Assembly: GCA_016720115.1 (NCBI GenBank)
Contig: JADJXT010000002.1
Location: forward strand, 434,001 to 498,000
Origin: Sphingomonadales bacterium
GTDB taxonomy: Bacteria > Pseudomonadota > Alphaproteobacteria > Sphingomonadales > Sphingomonadaceae
Direction of reading: 5' to 3'
DNA length: 64,000 bases
The position numbers and the translations under genes are program-made. Under the pieces are notes generated by a model. That model did no database searches, had not been told where the DNA came from, and was given only the letters and a program-made list of their open reading frames with translations. Below, in pieces: positions 37,820 through 46,427 of the stretch (positions within the stretch are counted from its first letter, which is position 1; each line of letters opens with the position of its first letter).

Positions 37820-38818
37820 ATGCGTGTCGTATCGGGCATCCAGCCCACCGGAAACCTGCACCTCGGCAATTATCTGGGCGCGATCCGGAATTGGGTGAAG
37901 ATGCAGGATCAGGGCGAATGCCTGTTCTTCCTTGCCGACCTCCACGCCATATCGCAGCCGCATGTGCCTGCTGAACTCACTGCCAATACGCGCGAAATGG
38001 CAGCCGCCCTCATCGCCTGCGGGATCGATGCCGACAAGTCGATCCTGTTCAACCAGACGCAGGTACCCGCGCACAGCCAGCTGCAATGGCTGCTCAACGG
38101 TACCGCGCGCATGGGCTGGCTCAACCGGATGACGCAGTGGAAGGACAAGGCGGGGAAGAACCGCGAAGGTGCATCGGTTGCGCTGTTCACCTATCCGGTG
38201 CTGCAGGCCGCCGACGTGCTGCTCTATCAGGCAACGCATGTGCCGGTGGGCGAGGACCAGAAACAGCATCTGGAACTGGCGCGCGATATTGCGCAGAAAT
38301 TCAACAACGACTTTGGCAATGGCGAGGAAATCTTCACTCTGCCCGAACCGATCATCCCGCCCGAGGCGGCGCGCATCATGTCGCTACGGGATGGCAGTGC
38401 GAAGATGAGCAAATCCGATCCATCGGACATGAGCCGCATCAACCTCACCGACGATGCCGACAGCATCATGCAAAAGGTGCGCAAGGCCAAGACCGATGCC
38501 GAACCCCTGCCCAGCGAAAAGGCAGGGCTGGCGGGGCGCCCCGAAGCCGAAAATCTGGTGGGCATCTATGCCGCGCTGGAAGGCAGCAGCGTCGATGCGG
38601 TGCTACGGCAATTTGGTGGACAGGGCTTTGGTGCATTCAAACCGGCGCTGGGAGAATTGCTGGTCAGCTCGCTCGCCCCGATAACCGAGCGGTTTAGTAG
38701 ATTGCGGCGCGATACCGCAGCAATTGACGCTGCATTGCAGAAAGGTGCGGCAAAAGCGCGCGTGCTGGCGGAACCGACTTTGGAGCGAACCTATCAGGCG
38801 CTCGGGCTGCTGCGCTGA
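37820..38818 (+). CDS. trpS: Tryptophanyl-tRNA synthetase
   Basis: 332 aa, class I synthetase. HIGH-like site in [18 protein letters not shown] and KMSKS-type [17 protein letters not shown]. It attaches tryptophan to tRNA-Trp. AAGGAA ribosome binding site upstream; probably cotranscribed with murJ. Confidence 0.97.
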   Translation: MRVVSGIQPTGNLHLGNYLGAIRNWVKMQDQGECLFFLADLHAISQPHVPAELTANTREMAAALIACGIDADKSILFNQTQVPAHSQLQWLLNGTARMGWLNRMTQWKDKAGKNREGASVALFTYPVLQAADVLLYQATHVPVGEDQKQHLELARDIAQKFNNDFGNGEEIFTLPEPIIPPEAARIMSLRDGSAKMSKSDPSDMSRINLTDDADSIMQKVRKAKTDAEPLPSEKAGLAGRPEAENLVGIYAALEGSSVDAVLRQFGGQGFGAFKPALGELLVSSLAPITERFSRLRRDTAAIDAALQKGAAKARVLAEPTLERTYQALGLLR

Positions 38819-38929
38819 CAATTTGTTACATGACGGCAGGGTGAACATCCTGCCGTTCAACAACAGTTCAGCGCTTTTCAGATAGATATCGCCGCAAGCC
38901 AGCCTATATTGGCGGCAACGGAGGTTCCT

Positions 38930-39622
38930 ATGTCGATGCGTAAAGCAGTTTCCATTCTTGCCCCCGCGCTGTTGCTGACGCTGGGCGCATGCGCGACACC
39001 GTTCAAGGCTGATGTCTCGCGGTTCCAGCAAATGCCTGCACCACAGGGCCAGACCTTCACGGTCAAAGCCGCCGATCCCGCGAATGAGGGCGGAATCGAA
39101 TTTGGCCAATATGCCGCGATGGTATCGGCGGAGATGACCAAGGCAGGTTATATTCCCGCCGCAACCGGTTCAGCCGCCGACCTGACGGTAAGGCTGGGCT
39201 ATGGCGTCGATGAGGGCAAGGAACGCACCGTCGTTTATGACGATCCTTTCTACGATCCCTTCTGGGGCTATGGCCGCTATGGCTTCGGTCGCGGCTATTA
39301 CCGCCCCTATATCGTGCGCACCCCGCGCGGCGCGCGTTATGTCTATGGCTGGCATGACCCGTTCCTTTACGGCCCCGGCTTCGGACGTGGTTACGATGTC
39401 CGCAGCTACACCGTCTATACCAGTGGCATCGACATGAAGATCGAAAACAGCGCAACCGGCGAACGCCTGTTCGAAGGCAAGGCTGAGGCCAAATCGCGCT
39501 CGAACCGCCTGCCCTATCTGGTGCCCAATCTGGTCACTGCAATGTTCACCGGCTTCCCCGGCAATAGTGGTGAGACCATGCGCATTTCGGTTGCACCGGA
39601 GGATAGCGGAAAGAAGAAATAG
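38930..39622 (+). CDS. DUF4136-type lipoprotein
   Basis: The 230-aa protein starts at ATG 38930 after GGAGG. SILAPALLLTLGACATP is a lipoprotein signal (LGAC). The mature part has a tyrosine/glycine-rich loop (DDPFYDPFWGYGRYGFGRGY) and a C-terminal GERLFEGKAEAKSRS. DUF4136 family lipoproteins are of unknown function, likely outer-membrane facing. Confidence 0.82.
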   Translation: MSMRKAVSILAPALLLTLGACATPFKADVSRFQQMPAPQGQTFTVKAADPANEGGIEFGQYAAMVSAEMTKAGYIPAATGSAADLTVRLGYGVDEGKERTVVYDDPFYDPFWGYGRYGFGRGYYRPYIVRTPRGARYVYGWHDPFLYGPGFGRGYDVRSYTVYTSGIDMKIENSATGERLFEGKAEAKSRSNRLPYLVPNLVTAMFTGFPGNSGETMRISVAPEDSGKKK

Positions 39623-39681
39623 AGCCGCCGGGTCGACTTTTAGAAAAACCCGCCCCTTCAACCGGGCCGGTTTTCTTCGTT

Positions 39682-40836
39682 TCAGACGCCGCAACTCAAA
39701 TCGGTGCGACCATAGCGGCTGCCCTCACCGGTTGTCGAACCGATACCGGCGTAGAGGTCAGCGCTCGGGATGCTGCCGTCCCGCGCGACTTTAAAACCTT
39801 TCGAACGGAACAGCTCGATCACCTTTGCGGCGGGTTCGGCAAAATATACCGACTGCGATTCGTAATGCTGCGCAATCGCAGTCACCGTCAGCCCTTCATA
39901 ATTTCGCGGCAGCTTTTCATAAGTGCTTCTGCCTTCAACCGCGACCAGCGCCTTTGCACGCGCCTCCTCGTTGGGATATTCCTTGTTTTCCAAGGCCTTG
40001 TAGTTTGCGCGGATACGATCACCCATCTTGCTGAACAAGGCGTCGATTTCGGGCCCAAAACTGCAACTGTTGGCATTGAAAGCGAGCGCAATCGGCTTCC
40101 CGTTGGCCAGCGCAGCGATCCGCGCGCCATCCGCGATATAGCCGACACCGCCCTTTTTTAGTTTGACCTCGATATAGTCGTTGGCCGTCAGGCCGAACAA
40201 AGTCAGCGTGCTTCCTGCCGCGACACGATCGATCAGCGTCGAGGCGGCATCGGGCTGCGCCCATATCTCGATCGGCTTGTCGGTCGTCCAGTTCTTGTCG
40301 CCCAGTGGCTTGACGATTTCGGGCGGCTGGGTTTCGGAGAGGTTGACCATCGCGATAAAGCCCTTGCCGTCGGCCAGTTCCAGCCAGTCGCTGGTGCCAT
40401 CATCGCCGAGCATAGCCTTGCCCGATACGCTAGTGCCACGCGGCGCCTTGCCCAATATGCTGGTGCCCTGCGTCGTCGCCTTGTCACGAATATTGGCGTC
40501 CGCTGTGGCATAATAGGATTTGGCGGCGACCTCTTCAATCACCTCGCTTTTGCCGGTGACACGGTCTTCCAGCCCGGACGAAGCATCGTCGCGCAGGAAA
40601 ATCAGATAATAAGCGAGCAGCAACGCCAGCAGGCCAGCGCCCCCGCCAATCAACAGCCAATTGGGTTTCCTTGATTCGGACTCGTCAGCCAAGGCGGCTG
40701 ACGCCGAAACCCTGTCCGAAACAATGGGGGGCGTTGCCGCCGATGTTCCGGCAACCGGGACCGCAGCACCGCAATCGCCGCAAAAGCGCGCGCTTTCATT
40801 CAGCGTGGCGCCGCACTGGATGCAGAATTTCGCCAT
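39682..40836 (-). CDS. Zinc-ribbon / membrane / SH3-like protein
   Basis: 384 aa: N-terminal zinc ribbon (FCIQCGATLNESARFCGDCG), one membrane segment (LLIGGGAGLLALLLAYYLIF), an SH3-like region (ATADANIRDKATTQGTSILG) and a C-terminal domain of unknown type. The topology suggests a cytosolic ribbon with a periplasmic SH3 part. Function is unknown. Confidence 0.8.
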   Translation of the reverse strand: MAKFCIQCGATLNESARFCGDCGAAVPVAGTSAATPPIVSDRVSASAALADESESRKPNWLLIGGGAGLLALLLAYYLIFLRDDASSGLEDRVTGKSEVIEEVAAKSYYATADANIRDKATTQGTSILGKAPRGTSVSGKAMLGDDGTSDWLELADGKGFIAMVNLSETQPPEIVKPLGDKNWTTDKPIEIWAQPDAASTLIDRVAAGSTLTLFGLTANDYIEVKLKKGGVGYIADGARIAALANGKPIALAFNANSCSFGPEIDALFSKMGDRIRANYKALENKEYPNEEARAKALVAVEGRSTYEKLPRNYEGLTVTAIAQHYESQSVYFAEPAAKVIELFRSKGFKVARDGSIPSADLYAGIGSTTGEGSRYGRTDLSCGV

Positions 40837-40924
40837 GGGTCAGCCTCCCGATTCCTTTTCTTTCCATCAGGATAGCCTTTCAGCGTTCCCAAGAAAAGCA
40901 GGCAGGCTGATTAGGGCGGACTAG

Positions 40925-42325
40925 CTATGCTTCAAGCTGGCGGAGCAGAGCACGGACGTCATTGTCCATGTCATTGTCCATCCGGCGCAGATCCTCAACA
41001 AGACGGACAGCGTGGATCACCGTCGAATGGTCGCGCCCGCCAAATTTGCGCCCGATCTCGGGATAGCTGCGCGGCGTCATCACCTTGGCGAGATACATCG
41101 CAACCTGACGTGGGCGAACCACAGCGCGCGCGCGGCGCTTTGACGACATTTCGCTACGGTCGATGCGATAATATTCGCACACCGCGCGCTGGATCTCGTC
41201 GATGGTGATCCGGCGACGACAGGCGCTCAAAATGTCCTTGAGCTGCTCTTCGGCGAGCGTGCGGGTGATCGGTTTGCCGGTGAGCTGCGAATAGGCGATC
41301 AGCTTGTTGAGCCCGCCTTCGAGTTCGCGGACATTGCGGCTGATGGTGCGCGCGAGGAACTCGATCACATCCTCACCCACCTGCGTTTCGGGCATATTGG
41401 CCAGACGCTGGTTGAGGATGGAACGGCGCAGTTCGAGATCGGCAGGCTGAATATCTGCAACCAGCCCCATCGACAGCCGTGACAATATGCGCTGATCGAC
41501 GCCATCAAGTGCCTGCGGCGCACGGTCGGCGGCCACCACAAGGCGTTTGCCCGCACCGATAATGGCATCGACGGTGTGCAGGAATTCCTCCTGCGTCGAA
41601 ACCTTGCCGATGATGAACTGGATGTCGTCAATGAGGAGGACATCGACCGCACGCAGGCGGGCCTTGAACTCCATCACTTCCTTGCGGCGCATGGCGGAGA
41701 CAAACTCCATCATGAATTTTTCGGCCGACATATAGAGGATCTGTGCGTCGGGGTTCACCTCCGCATAGGCATGGCCGATCGCGTGCATCAGGTGGGTCTT
41801 GCCCTGCCCGGTTGCGGCCTGCAGATAAAGCGGGTTGAACAGCGGGCGTTCAGAAGCGGCGACACGTTCGGCTGCGCTCAACGCCAGCGCGTTGGTCTGG
41901 CCTTTGACAAAGTTCGCAAAGGTCATTCGCGGATCGAGCTGGCTGCGAACCGGAAGTGCTTCGGCGGAGTGAACTGCCGCCGGACGCTCGGCAAGGCCAT
42001 TGCCCTGCAGCATTTCCACGCGCGCGGCGCCGGGACGTGTCCGGATTTTGAGTTGGCGGACGGCAGGGTTGATGCTCGACCAGGCCAGCCGGATACGGTC
42101 GGCATAATGATCAGAGACCCAGCTTGCCGAAAAGTCCGAAGGCGTCAGCAATTCGAGTGTGCCGGTAAGTTCGCAGAAATCGCCAAGCGCAATCGAACGA
42201 ATCCATTGCCCGTAAATCTGCGCACCGAGATCGCGACGCAAACGCGACGCTACATTTTGCCAATCGGATTCAAATGCGGAGCCCCCCATGTTTTCTTGCT
42301 CCGACCGCACGACTTTAAGCGTCAC
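40925..42325 (-). CDS. dnaA: Chromosomal replication initiator DnaA
   Basis: 466 aa from GTG 42325 (ATG at 42289 is an alternative). The AAA+ module has Walker A AATGQGKTHLMHAIG, where the first glycine of the classical motif is alanine, and Walker B LLIDDIQF. The C-terminal helix-turn-helix SKRRARAVVRPRQVAMYLAK and GGRDHSTVIHAV binds DnaA boxes. The gene follows rpsT, the usual alphaproteobacterial arrangement. No DnaA-box cluster was seen next to it. Confidence 0.97.
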   Translation of the reverse strand: MTLKVVRSEQENMGGSAFESDWQNVASRLRRDLGAQIYGQWIRSIALGDFCELTGTLELLTPSDFSASWVSDHYADRIRLAWSSINPAVRQLKIRTRPGAARVEMLQGNGLAERPAAVHSAEALPVRSQLDPRMTFANFVKGQTNALALSAAERVAASERPLFNPLYLQAATGQGKTHLMHAIGHAYAEVNPDAQILYMSAEKFMMEFVSAMRRKEVMEFKARLRAVDVLLIDDIQFIIGKVSTQEEFLHTVDAIIGAGKRLVVAADRAPQALDGVDQRILSRLSMGLVADIQPADLELRRSILNQRLANMPETQVGEDVIEFLARTISRNVRELEGGLNKLIAYSQLTGKPITRTLAEEQLKDILSACRRRITIDEIQRAVCEYYRIDRSEMSSKRRARAVVRPRQVAMYLAKVMTPRSYPEIGRKFGGRDHSTVIHAVRLVEDLRRMDNDMDNDVRALLRQLEA

Positions 42326-42692
42326 TTAGCCACCCCTTTCACCCCAACCGGCAACGGCCCTGTTTGTTTACACATGCCTTCCTCATCGGCTGACACAGGC
42401 CCACCGCTCTCCTGCGTCGTTGCGCAGAAGCCCTTATTGCGTCATTCTCGATTGAGACAGGCACGAGGTTAATCGCACGCTGCTGGAAAGGCCTTCTTAG
42501 CCATGGCGAACAGAGTCGTTCAAGGGGCCGGTTGCAAAAAAAGTGAAATAAATCGCATTGACTCTGGGCGAGCGCTGTAATTGCGTTGAATTTTTTTCAT
42601 CTTACTGTTTTTAAACAGTTTTATTACTTAACCGATTGTCAGCACGGTCCGAATCGCGGGAAAAGCGGGATTCGCTGCAGCGCATCATTTTG
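42326..42692. other. AT-richer region upstream of dnaA
   Basis: No gene is seen here. It is distinctly AT-richer than its surroundings (runs such as GAATTTTTTTC). It holds one inverted repeat, ACTGTTT-TT-AAACAGT at 42604-42619. It probably carries the dnaA promoter on the minus strand. Consensus DnaA boxes (TTATCCACA or its complement) were not seen by eye. Confidence 0.5.
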
Positions 42693-42726
42693 GGCAAAGA
42701 AAAGGCCCGCCGATGAAGAGCGGGCC
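42693..42726 (-). terminator. Rho-independent terminator of rpsT
   Basis: On the minus strand GGCCCGC-loop-GCGGGCC (42726-42704) is followed by TTTTCTTTG. It separates rpsT from dnaA transcription. Confidence 0.75.
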
Positions 42727-42778
42727 GTTGACCTTGTTTATAGCCGCCAAAGGTTTGCCCCCTGGCGAAAGAGCCGAA

Positions 42779-43042
42779 TCAGGCGAGCGCAGACACGCGT
42801 TTGGTCAGGCGGCTGAACTTGCGCGAGGCCATATTCTTGTGCAGCACGCCCTTGGCAACACCACGCGCCAGTTCGGGCTGCGCAGCCGAGAGGGCAGCCG
42901 TAGCAGCGGCCTTGTCACCAGCTTCGAGAGCAGCCTCGACCTTTTTCACAAAGGTACGGATGCGGCTTACGCGATTGCCGTTGATTTCATTGCGACGCGC
43001 GTTGCGACGGATACGCTTTTTTGCCTGCGGCGTATTGGCCAT
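42779..43042 (-). CDS. rpsT: 30S ribosomal protein S20
   Basis: 87 aa, beginning [19 protein letters not shown] and rich in lysine/arginine/alanine, full S20 length. A terminator follows, then dnaA. Confidence 0.96.
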   Translation of the reverse strand: MANTPQAKKRIRRNARRNEINGNRVSRIRTFVKKVEAALEAGDKAAATAALSAAQPELARGVAKGVLHKNMASRKFSRLTKRVSALA

Positions 43043-43163
43043 TTCAGTCCTCGAAAAATCAGATAGTTACGGGCATCCAGTACCGGAGAAATTTCTCGAC
43101 CGGACCCGATGAAGCGCCGCCCTTAGCCATGCTTCACAGATTCGTCAACCGCGAATTGCCGCA

Positions 43164-43976
43164 CTAACGCTGGCATTTCGGGCAATAAAAGGTCGATCTG
43201 CCCGAATCAACGCGCCGCTGCACGGTCGCCCCGCAGTGGCAAGATTCGCCCTCGCGGCCATATACCAGCCAGTCTTTCGCGAAATAGCCAAGCTCACCAT
43301 CGGGTGCCGCAAAGTCGCGCAGCGTTGAACCGCCCGCCTTGATCGCCGCGGCCAATACGTCCTTTATGGCAATCACCAGTTTCTCGATACGAGGGCGGCT
43401 GAGCTTCAGCGCAGGCGTCACCGGCGAAATCCCGGCCATGTGCAGCGCCTCGCACACATAGATATTGCCCAGCCCCGCCACAACAGACTGGTTGAGCAGC
43501 ATCGCCTTGACCGGTGCCTTTCGACCTTTGAGCGCTGCGTGCAGCACCTCGGCGTCAAATTCGTCCGCCAGCGGCTCAGGCCCCATGGAAACAAAGTGCC
43601 GGAAACCCTCCAGCTCATCACGCCTGACAATGTCTAGGGATCCGAAACGGCGGTGATCGTTCAGCGCCACCACCCTGCCCGCGCCCGTTTCAAGAATGAA
43701 ATGGTCGTGCTTCTCTATCTCTTCCGGATCGACCCGCCAGCGCCCCGACATGCCGAGATGGAAGATCAATATGTCGTCACGATCGGTGTGGATCAGCCCA
43801 TATTTGGCCCGGCGGCCCAGCCCCGTTACCCGCGCACCCGTCAATCGCTGACGGATATCCACCGGTATCGGCCAGCGCAAATCCGCCCTGCGCGCCTCCG
43901 CCCGCACGATCACCTCGCCATCCAGAACGGAGCGCAAGCCGGCAACGGTGGTTTCAACTTCGGGAAGTTCGGGCAT
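43164..43976 (-). CDS. mutM: Formamidopyrimidine-DNA glycosylase
   Basis: 270 aa. Starts MPELPEVETTVAGL, whose second residue Pro is the catalytic nucleophile, and ends with the zinc finger CHCGATVQRRVDSGRSTFYC. It removes oxidised purines such as 8-oxoG. In relatives, mutM is often followed divergently by ubiE; here an accessory block of ~6.7 kb separates them. Confidence 0.96.
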   Translation of the reverse strand: MPELPEVETTVAGLRSVLDGEVIVRAEARRADLRWPIPVDIRQRLTGARVTGLGRRAKYGLIHTDRDDILIFHLGMSGRWRVDPEEIEKHDHFILETGAGRVVALNDHRRFGSLDIVRRDELEGFRHFVSMGPEPLADEFDAEVLHAALKGRKAPVKAMLLNQSVVAGLGNIYVCEALHMAGISPVTPALKLSRPRIEKLVIAIKDVLAAAIKAGGSTLRDFAAPDGELGYFAKDWLVYGREGESCHCGATVQRRVDSGRSTFYCPKCQR

Positions 43977-44050
43977 GGCTGGCGGATAGTCTTTTCAATA
44001 CTCTTTGGCCAGACGTTGCGATTGGCGCGGGAGACTTGCGTCACATAATA

Positions 44051-44220
44051 CCTCCCCGGCACGGGGGAGCCGAAGGCGTGGCGGAGCCACAGCGGGACCA
44101 TGCGCAGCATGGTGGAGGGGCAGGTGTCCGGCTGCGCCACCTCACCGTGGCAGTCTTTTTGCACCCCCGCGCCAGATTGTTTCACGCAGAGACGCAGAGT
44201 TCCGCAGAGATCGCCGAGAG
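44051..44220. repeat. Repeat-rich gap: CCTCCCCGGCACGGGG element and CGCAGAG repeats
   Basis: 44051-44120 is a GC-rich repeat-type sequence (CCTCCCCGGCACGGGGGAGC ... GGTGGAGGGG). 44181-44208 has CACGCAGAGACGCAGAG-type short repeats. The latter stretch is directly interrupted at 44221 by the IS1-like transposon; 44213-44220 is its left target duplication. Confidence 0.6.
44213..44220. repeat. 8-bp target site duplication (left), GCCGAGAG
   Basis: GCCGAGAG directly precedes the left terminal repeat, and the same octamer directly follows the right one at 47322-47329. Such duplication is diagnostic of transposition. Confidence 0.92.
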
Positions 44221-44243
44221 GGTAGTGGGTCAGTTTGAAATTT
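44221..44243 (+). repeat. Left terminal inverted repeat of the IS1-like transposon
   Basis: 23 bp, starts GGTAGTGGGTCAGTTTGAAA and ends TTT; exact reverse complement of 47299-47321. Confidence 0.92.
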
Positions 44244-44282
44244 GATGGTGCGTGCCGATGCTGGCCGTGGCATAAGCCTGCC

Positions 44283-44486
44283 ATGATCCACAAAGAACTG
44301 CAAACTCGCATTTATCCGAGAGGGACTGTCGGCAGCCAGCGGAAATGGGAATGGGTTGTCTATGACTATGACGGCTTCACCCCTGTTGCTGATGGTGAAG
44401 TTATAGGCTCCGAGCGCGCTGCAAGGTCAGCAGCGAGCATGGCCGCTAGCCGAATCTATATGGAACGGAAGTTTAGCGATGACTAA
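44283..44486 (+). CDS. 67-aa passenger protein
   Basis: ATG 44283 gives 67 aa: an aromatic-rich N-terminal half (WEWVVYDYDGFTPVADGEVI) and an alanine/serine-rich end (ERAARSAASMAASRIYMER). No family is recognised. It overlaps the start of the 73-aa gene (44479) by 8 nt, so the two are likely cotranslated. Confidence 0.55.
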   Translation: MIHKELQTRIYPRGTVGSQRKWEWVVYDYDGFTPVADGEVIGSERAARSAASMAASRIYMERKFSDD

Positions 44487-44700
44487 GCCTCCCAAGCGCC
44501 CGCGTGATCCTAACCAACTTGCAAAGCTGATGGTCGATATTGCCAGCGGTGATGTTGAAGAAGCGGAAAAGACCATTACCGAAAAAAGGGCATCAAAAGC
44601 TGGCACAGTTGGCGGTCCCGCCCGCGCCGCAAGCCTGACACCGGAACAGCGTTCCGAAATTGCTAGGCTTGCTGCGGCTGCGCGATGGAAGAAAAGCTAG
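44479..44700 (+). CDS. 73-aa passenger protein (KRPRDPNQLAKL type)
   Basis: Starts KRPRDPNQLAKLMVDIASG and ends LTPEQRSEIARLAAAARWKK. This highly charged layout, with a C-terminal SEIARxAAxARW-type motif, recurs in small alphaproteobacterial proteins of unknown function, from memory. Its TAG overlaps the convergent 157-aa gene stop in a shared CTAG (44697-44700). Confidence 0.65.
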   Translation: MTKPPKRPRDPNQLAKLMVDIASGDVEEAEKTITEKRASKAGTVGGPARAASLTPEQRSEIARLAAAARWKKS

Positions 44701-45170
44701 GCAGCCTTGCTGTCATCGATGCCGTCCGCGATCTTGCGTTCCGCAACGTCATCGGAAAAATCGAGGATTAGGCGCAACTGCTCTCCGTCCGGGTGATTTT
44801 CATTGTAGTGATCAACGTCGATTTGCAACTGATAGCAATCGCCCACAACCTGCTTACGCCGTTGCGCCACGTTCTTCTCGACGTGCTTGCGCGGCGATGT
44901 GTCGATGTCACCCCAGAGCGATCCTTGGCGACCGTCTGTCACGGCCAGCTTCGAGCGATAACGGCGACCAGATTTGTCGATGCGATATTCTTCGCGAAGC
45001 GCGTCAGCCATATCGCGGGCGAAACGTGATTGGATGTCGATAGGCCGTGGATGCCACAAACGGTTAGCGATGGCCCATGCGCCGACCACTTTGAGGTCAA
45101 CCGGATCGGCAGATACCTCTTCCTGATATTTTTTGAAAATATCCTGCATTTGCTGCGGGTAAGACGCCAC
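44697..45170 (-). CDS. 157-aa passenger protein, ImmA operon partner
   Basis: 157 aa, soluble, charged. An N-terminal helical region (QQMQDIFKKYQEEVSADPVD) is followed by GRRYRSKLAVTDGRQGSLWG and a C-terminal QLRLILDFSDDVAERK. No family is recognised. It starts 14 bp after the HTH-ImmA gene on the same strand, so the two are probably one operon. It may be a partner or target of the protease, by inference. Confidence 0.6.
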   Translation of the reverse strand: MASYPQQMQDIFKKYQEEVSADPVDLKVVGAWAIANRLWHPRPIDIQSRFARDMADALREEYRIDKSGRRYRSKLAVTDGRQGSLWGDIDTSPRKHVEKNVAQRRKQVVGDCYQLQIDVDHYNENHPDGEQLRLILDFSDDVAERKIADGIDDSKAA

Positions 45171-45184
45171 TTCTAAATCCTTTC

Positions 45185-46297
45185 CTAGTTTACGGGTGCG
45201 ATGTCGCCCCAGCCATCAACAATGGCGGCGTTTTTGATGAACTTACGAACGCCAACAAGATGCTGGCGAAGGTTGCGATACTCTTTGGTCAGAAAATGAA
45301 TTTGCCCCACGACCAAACCGGGGTGGACACCATTGATTTTAGCGAAAGCCCGCACGTCGATGTCCGAAAAAAACGGGCGCTTGCGCTCATAAAATGAAAG
45401 CATTTTTGCTTTGGAAACGCAGAAATCCCGCGCTTCTTCATTGGCAATCCGCTCTTCTTCGTTTTCAGCGTCGCTATCCATCCCAAGGTCTGCGTCGATA
45501 ATTTCCGCGCCCTTGCCATGACCGTGGAGAACATGGGCGCACTCGTGGCGAAGAACGAACCAGAAATTGTCGATGCGGTCATACCTAGTGGAAAGGCCAA
45601 TGACCGGGCTTTGGTTGTCCAGCCAGAAACAAACGCCATCAATGCGGCCACCCGGTAAGCCTTCCACTATGACGAAACGGACGCCAGCTTCGTGAAGCAA
45701 GCGGGGGACATGACGAATTTCCTCTGGAGCCTCGCGCATAAGGCTCATTTGGTCGATTGCAGCGCGCAGCTTGGTAGCCGAATAAGCCGGGGTCGGCATC
45801 TGCTTGGCGATCTGCTTCACGCGGAAAAGCCAAGCAAGCTGGCTACCCGGCACTTCATCATAATAGGTCTTTTTTGCCGCATGAGCCATAAGCGGGACGC
45901 TATCGAGCGAATTGACGCCGAAGAAGTGGCACAACTCGCCATGAAGGTCGAAGCCGTCCTTTTCGTCACCGATCCACCCGCGTTTGATCATTTCGCGCAG
46001 AGGATAGCGAGATTGAGTTTTCGCGCGCGCCACAACATCCGGGGCGGGATCGGGTGCAGCCTTCACATTCCAGCGCGCTTGCATTTCGGCAAAGTTTTCG
46101 GCGGGAACTTCAAATGCAACGCCAAGGAGCTTAGCCATTTCAGGGGTGATAGGCCGCTTCGATTTAATGATCTGATTGATAGTTGCAGTCGTGACACCAA
46201 GAACATAAGCCAAGTCGGATTGCGTCCAACCCCGCTCGGTCATCATATCGTTGACTACATCGCCTGGACTTCGTTCGTTCAAGATTTGACCCTTCAT
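45185..46297 (-). CDS. HTH-XRE / ImmA-IrrE metallopeptidase fusion
   Basis: 370 aa from ATG 46297 with a GAGAGGGGAGAG ribosome binding site; a longer reading from 46369 is less likely. Residues ~15-62 form an XRE helix-turn-helix (GWTQSDLAYVLGVTTATINQ). Residues ~195-300 carry the ImmA/IrrE zinc peptidase with HECAH at 251-255 (FVLRHECAHVLHGHG). In ICEBs1 and Deinococcus IrrE, such peptidases cleave a repressor in response to stress; here regulator and peptidase are one chain. It is divergent from the transposase with 130 bp between, so it could autoregulate and control transposition. Confidence 0.88.
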   Translation of the reverse strand: MKGQILNERSPGDVVNDMMTERGWTQSDLAYVLGVTTATINQIIKSKRPITPEMAKLLGVAFEVPAENFAEMQARWNVKAAPDPAPDVVARAKTQSRYPLREMIKRGWIGDEKDGFDLHGELCHFFGVNSLDSVPLMAHAAKKTYYDEVPGSQLAWLFRVKQIAKQMPTPAYSATKLRAAIDQMSLMREAPEEIRHVPRLLHEAGVRFVIVEGLPGGRIDGVCFWLDNQSPVIGLSTRYDRIDNFWFVLRHECAHVLHGHGKGAEIIDADLGMDSDAENEEERIANEEARDFCVSKAKMLSFYERKRPFFSDIDVRAFAKINGVHPGLVVGQIHFLTKEYRNLRQHLVGVRKFIKNAAIVDGWGDIAPVN

Positions 46298-46427
46298 TTG
46301 CTCTCCCCTCTCCCATTGTTTTACGAAGCATATCACGAGGTCGAATCGCACGCAATATCGAATTAGCAATTTCGTTAAACTGACTTTTATGCTTGACTAA
46401 GATGCCAAAGGGTCATATCGAAATTGC

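Noticed and set aside
42326..42778. Replication origin next to dnaA.
   Set aside because: The region is AT-rich, but no DnaA boxes were seen; in alphaproteobacteria the origin often lies elsewhere.
44181..44208. A short CRISPR-like array in the CGCAGAG repeats.
   Set aside because: The repeats are a few bases apart with no unique spacers and no cas genes nearby.
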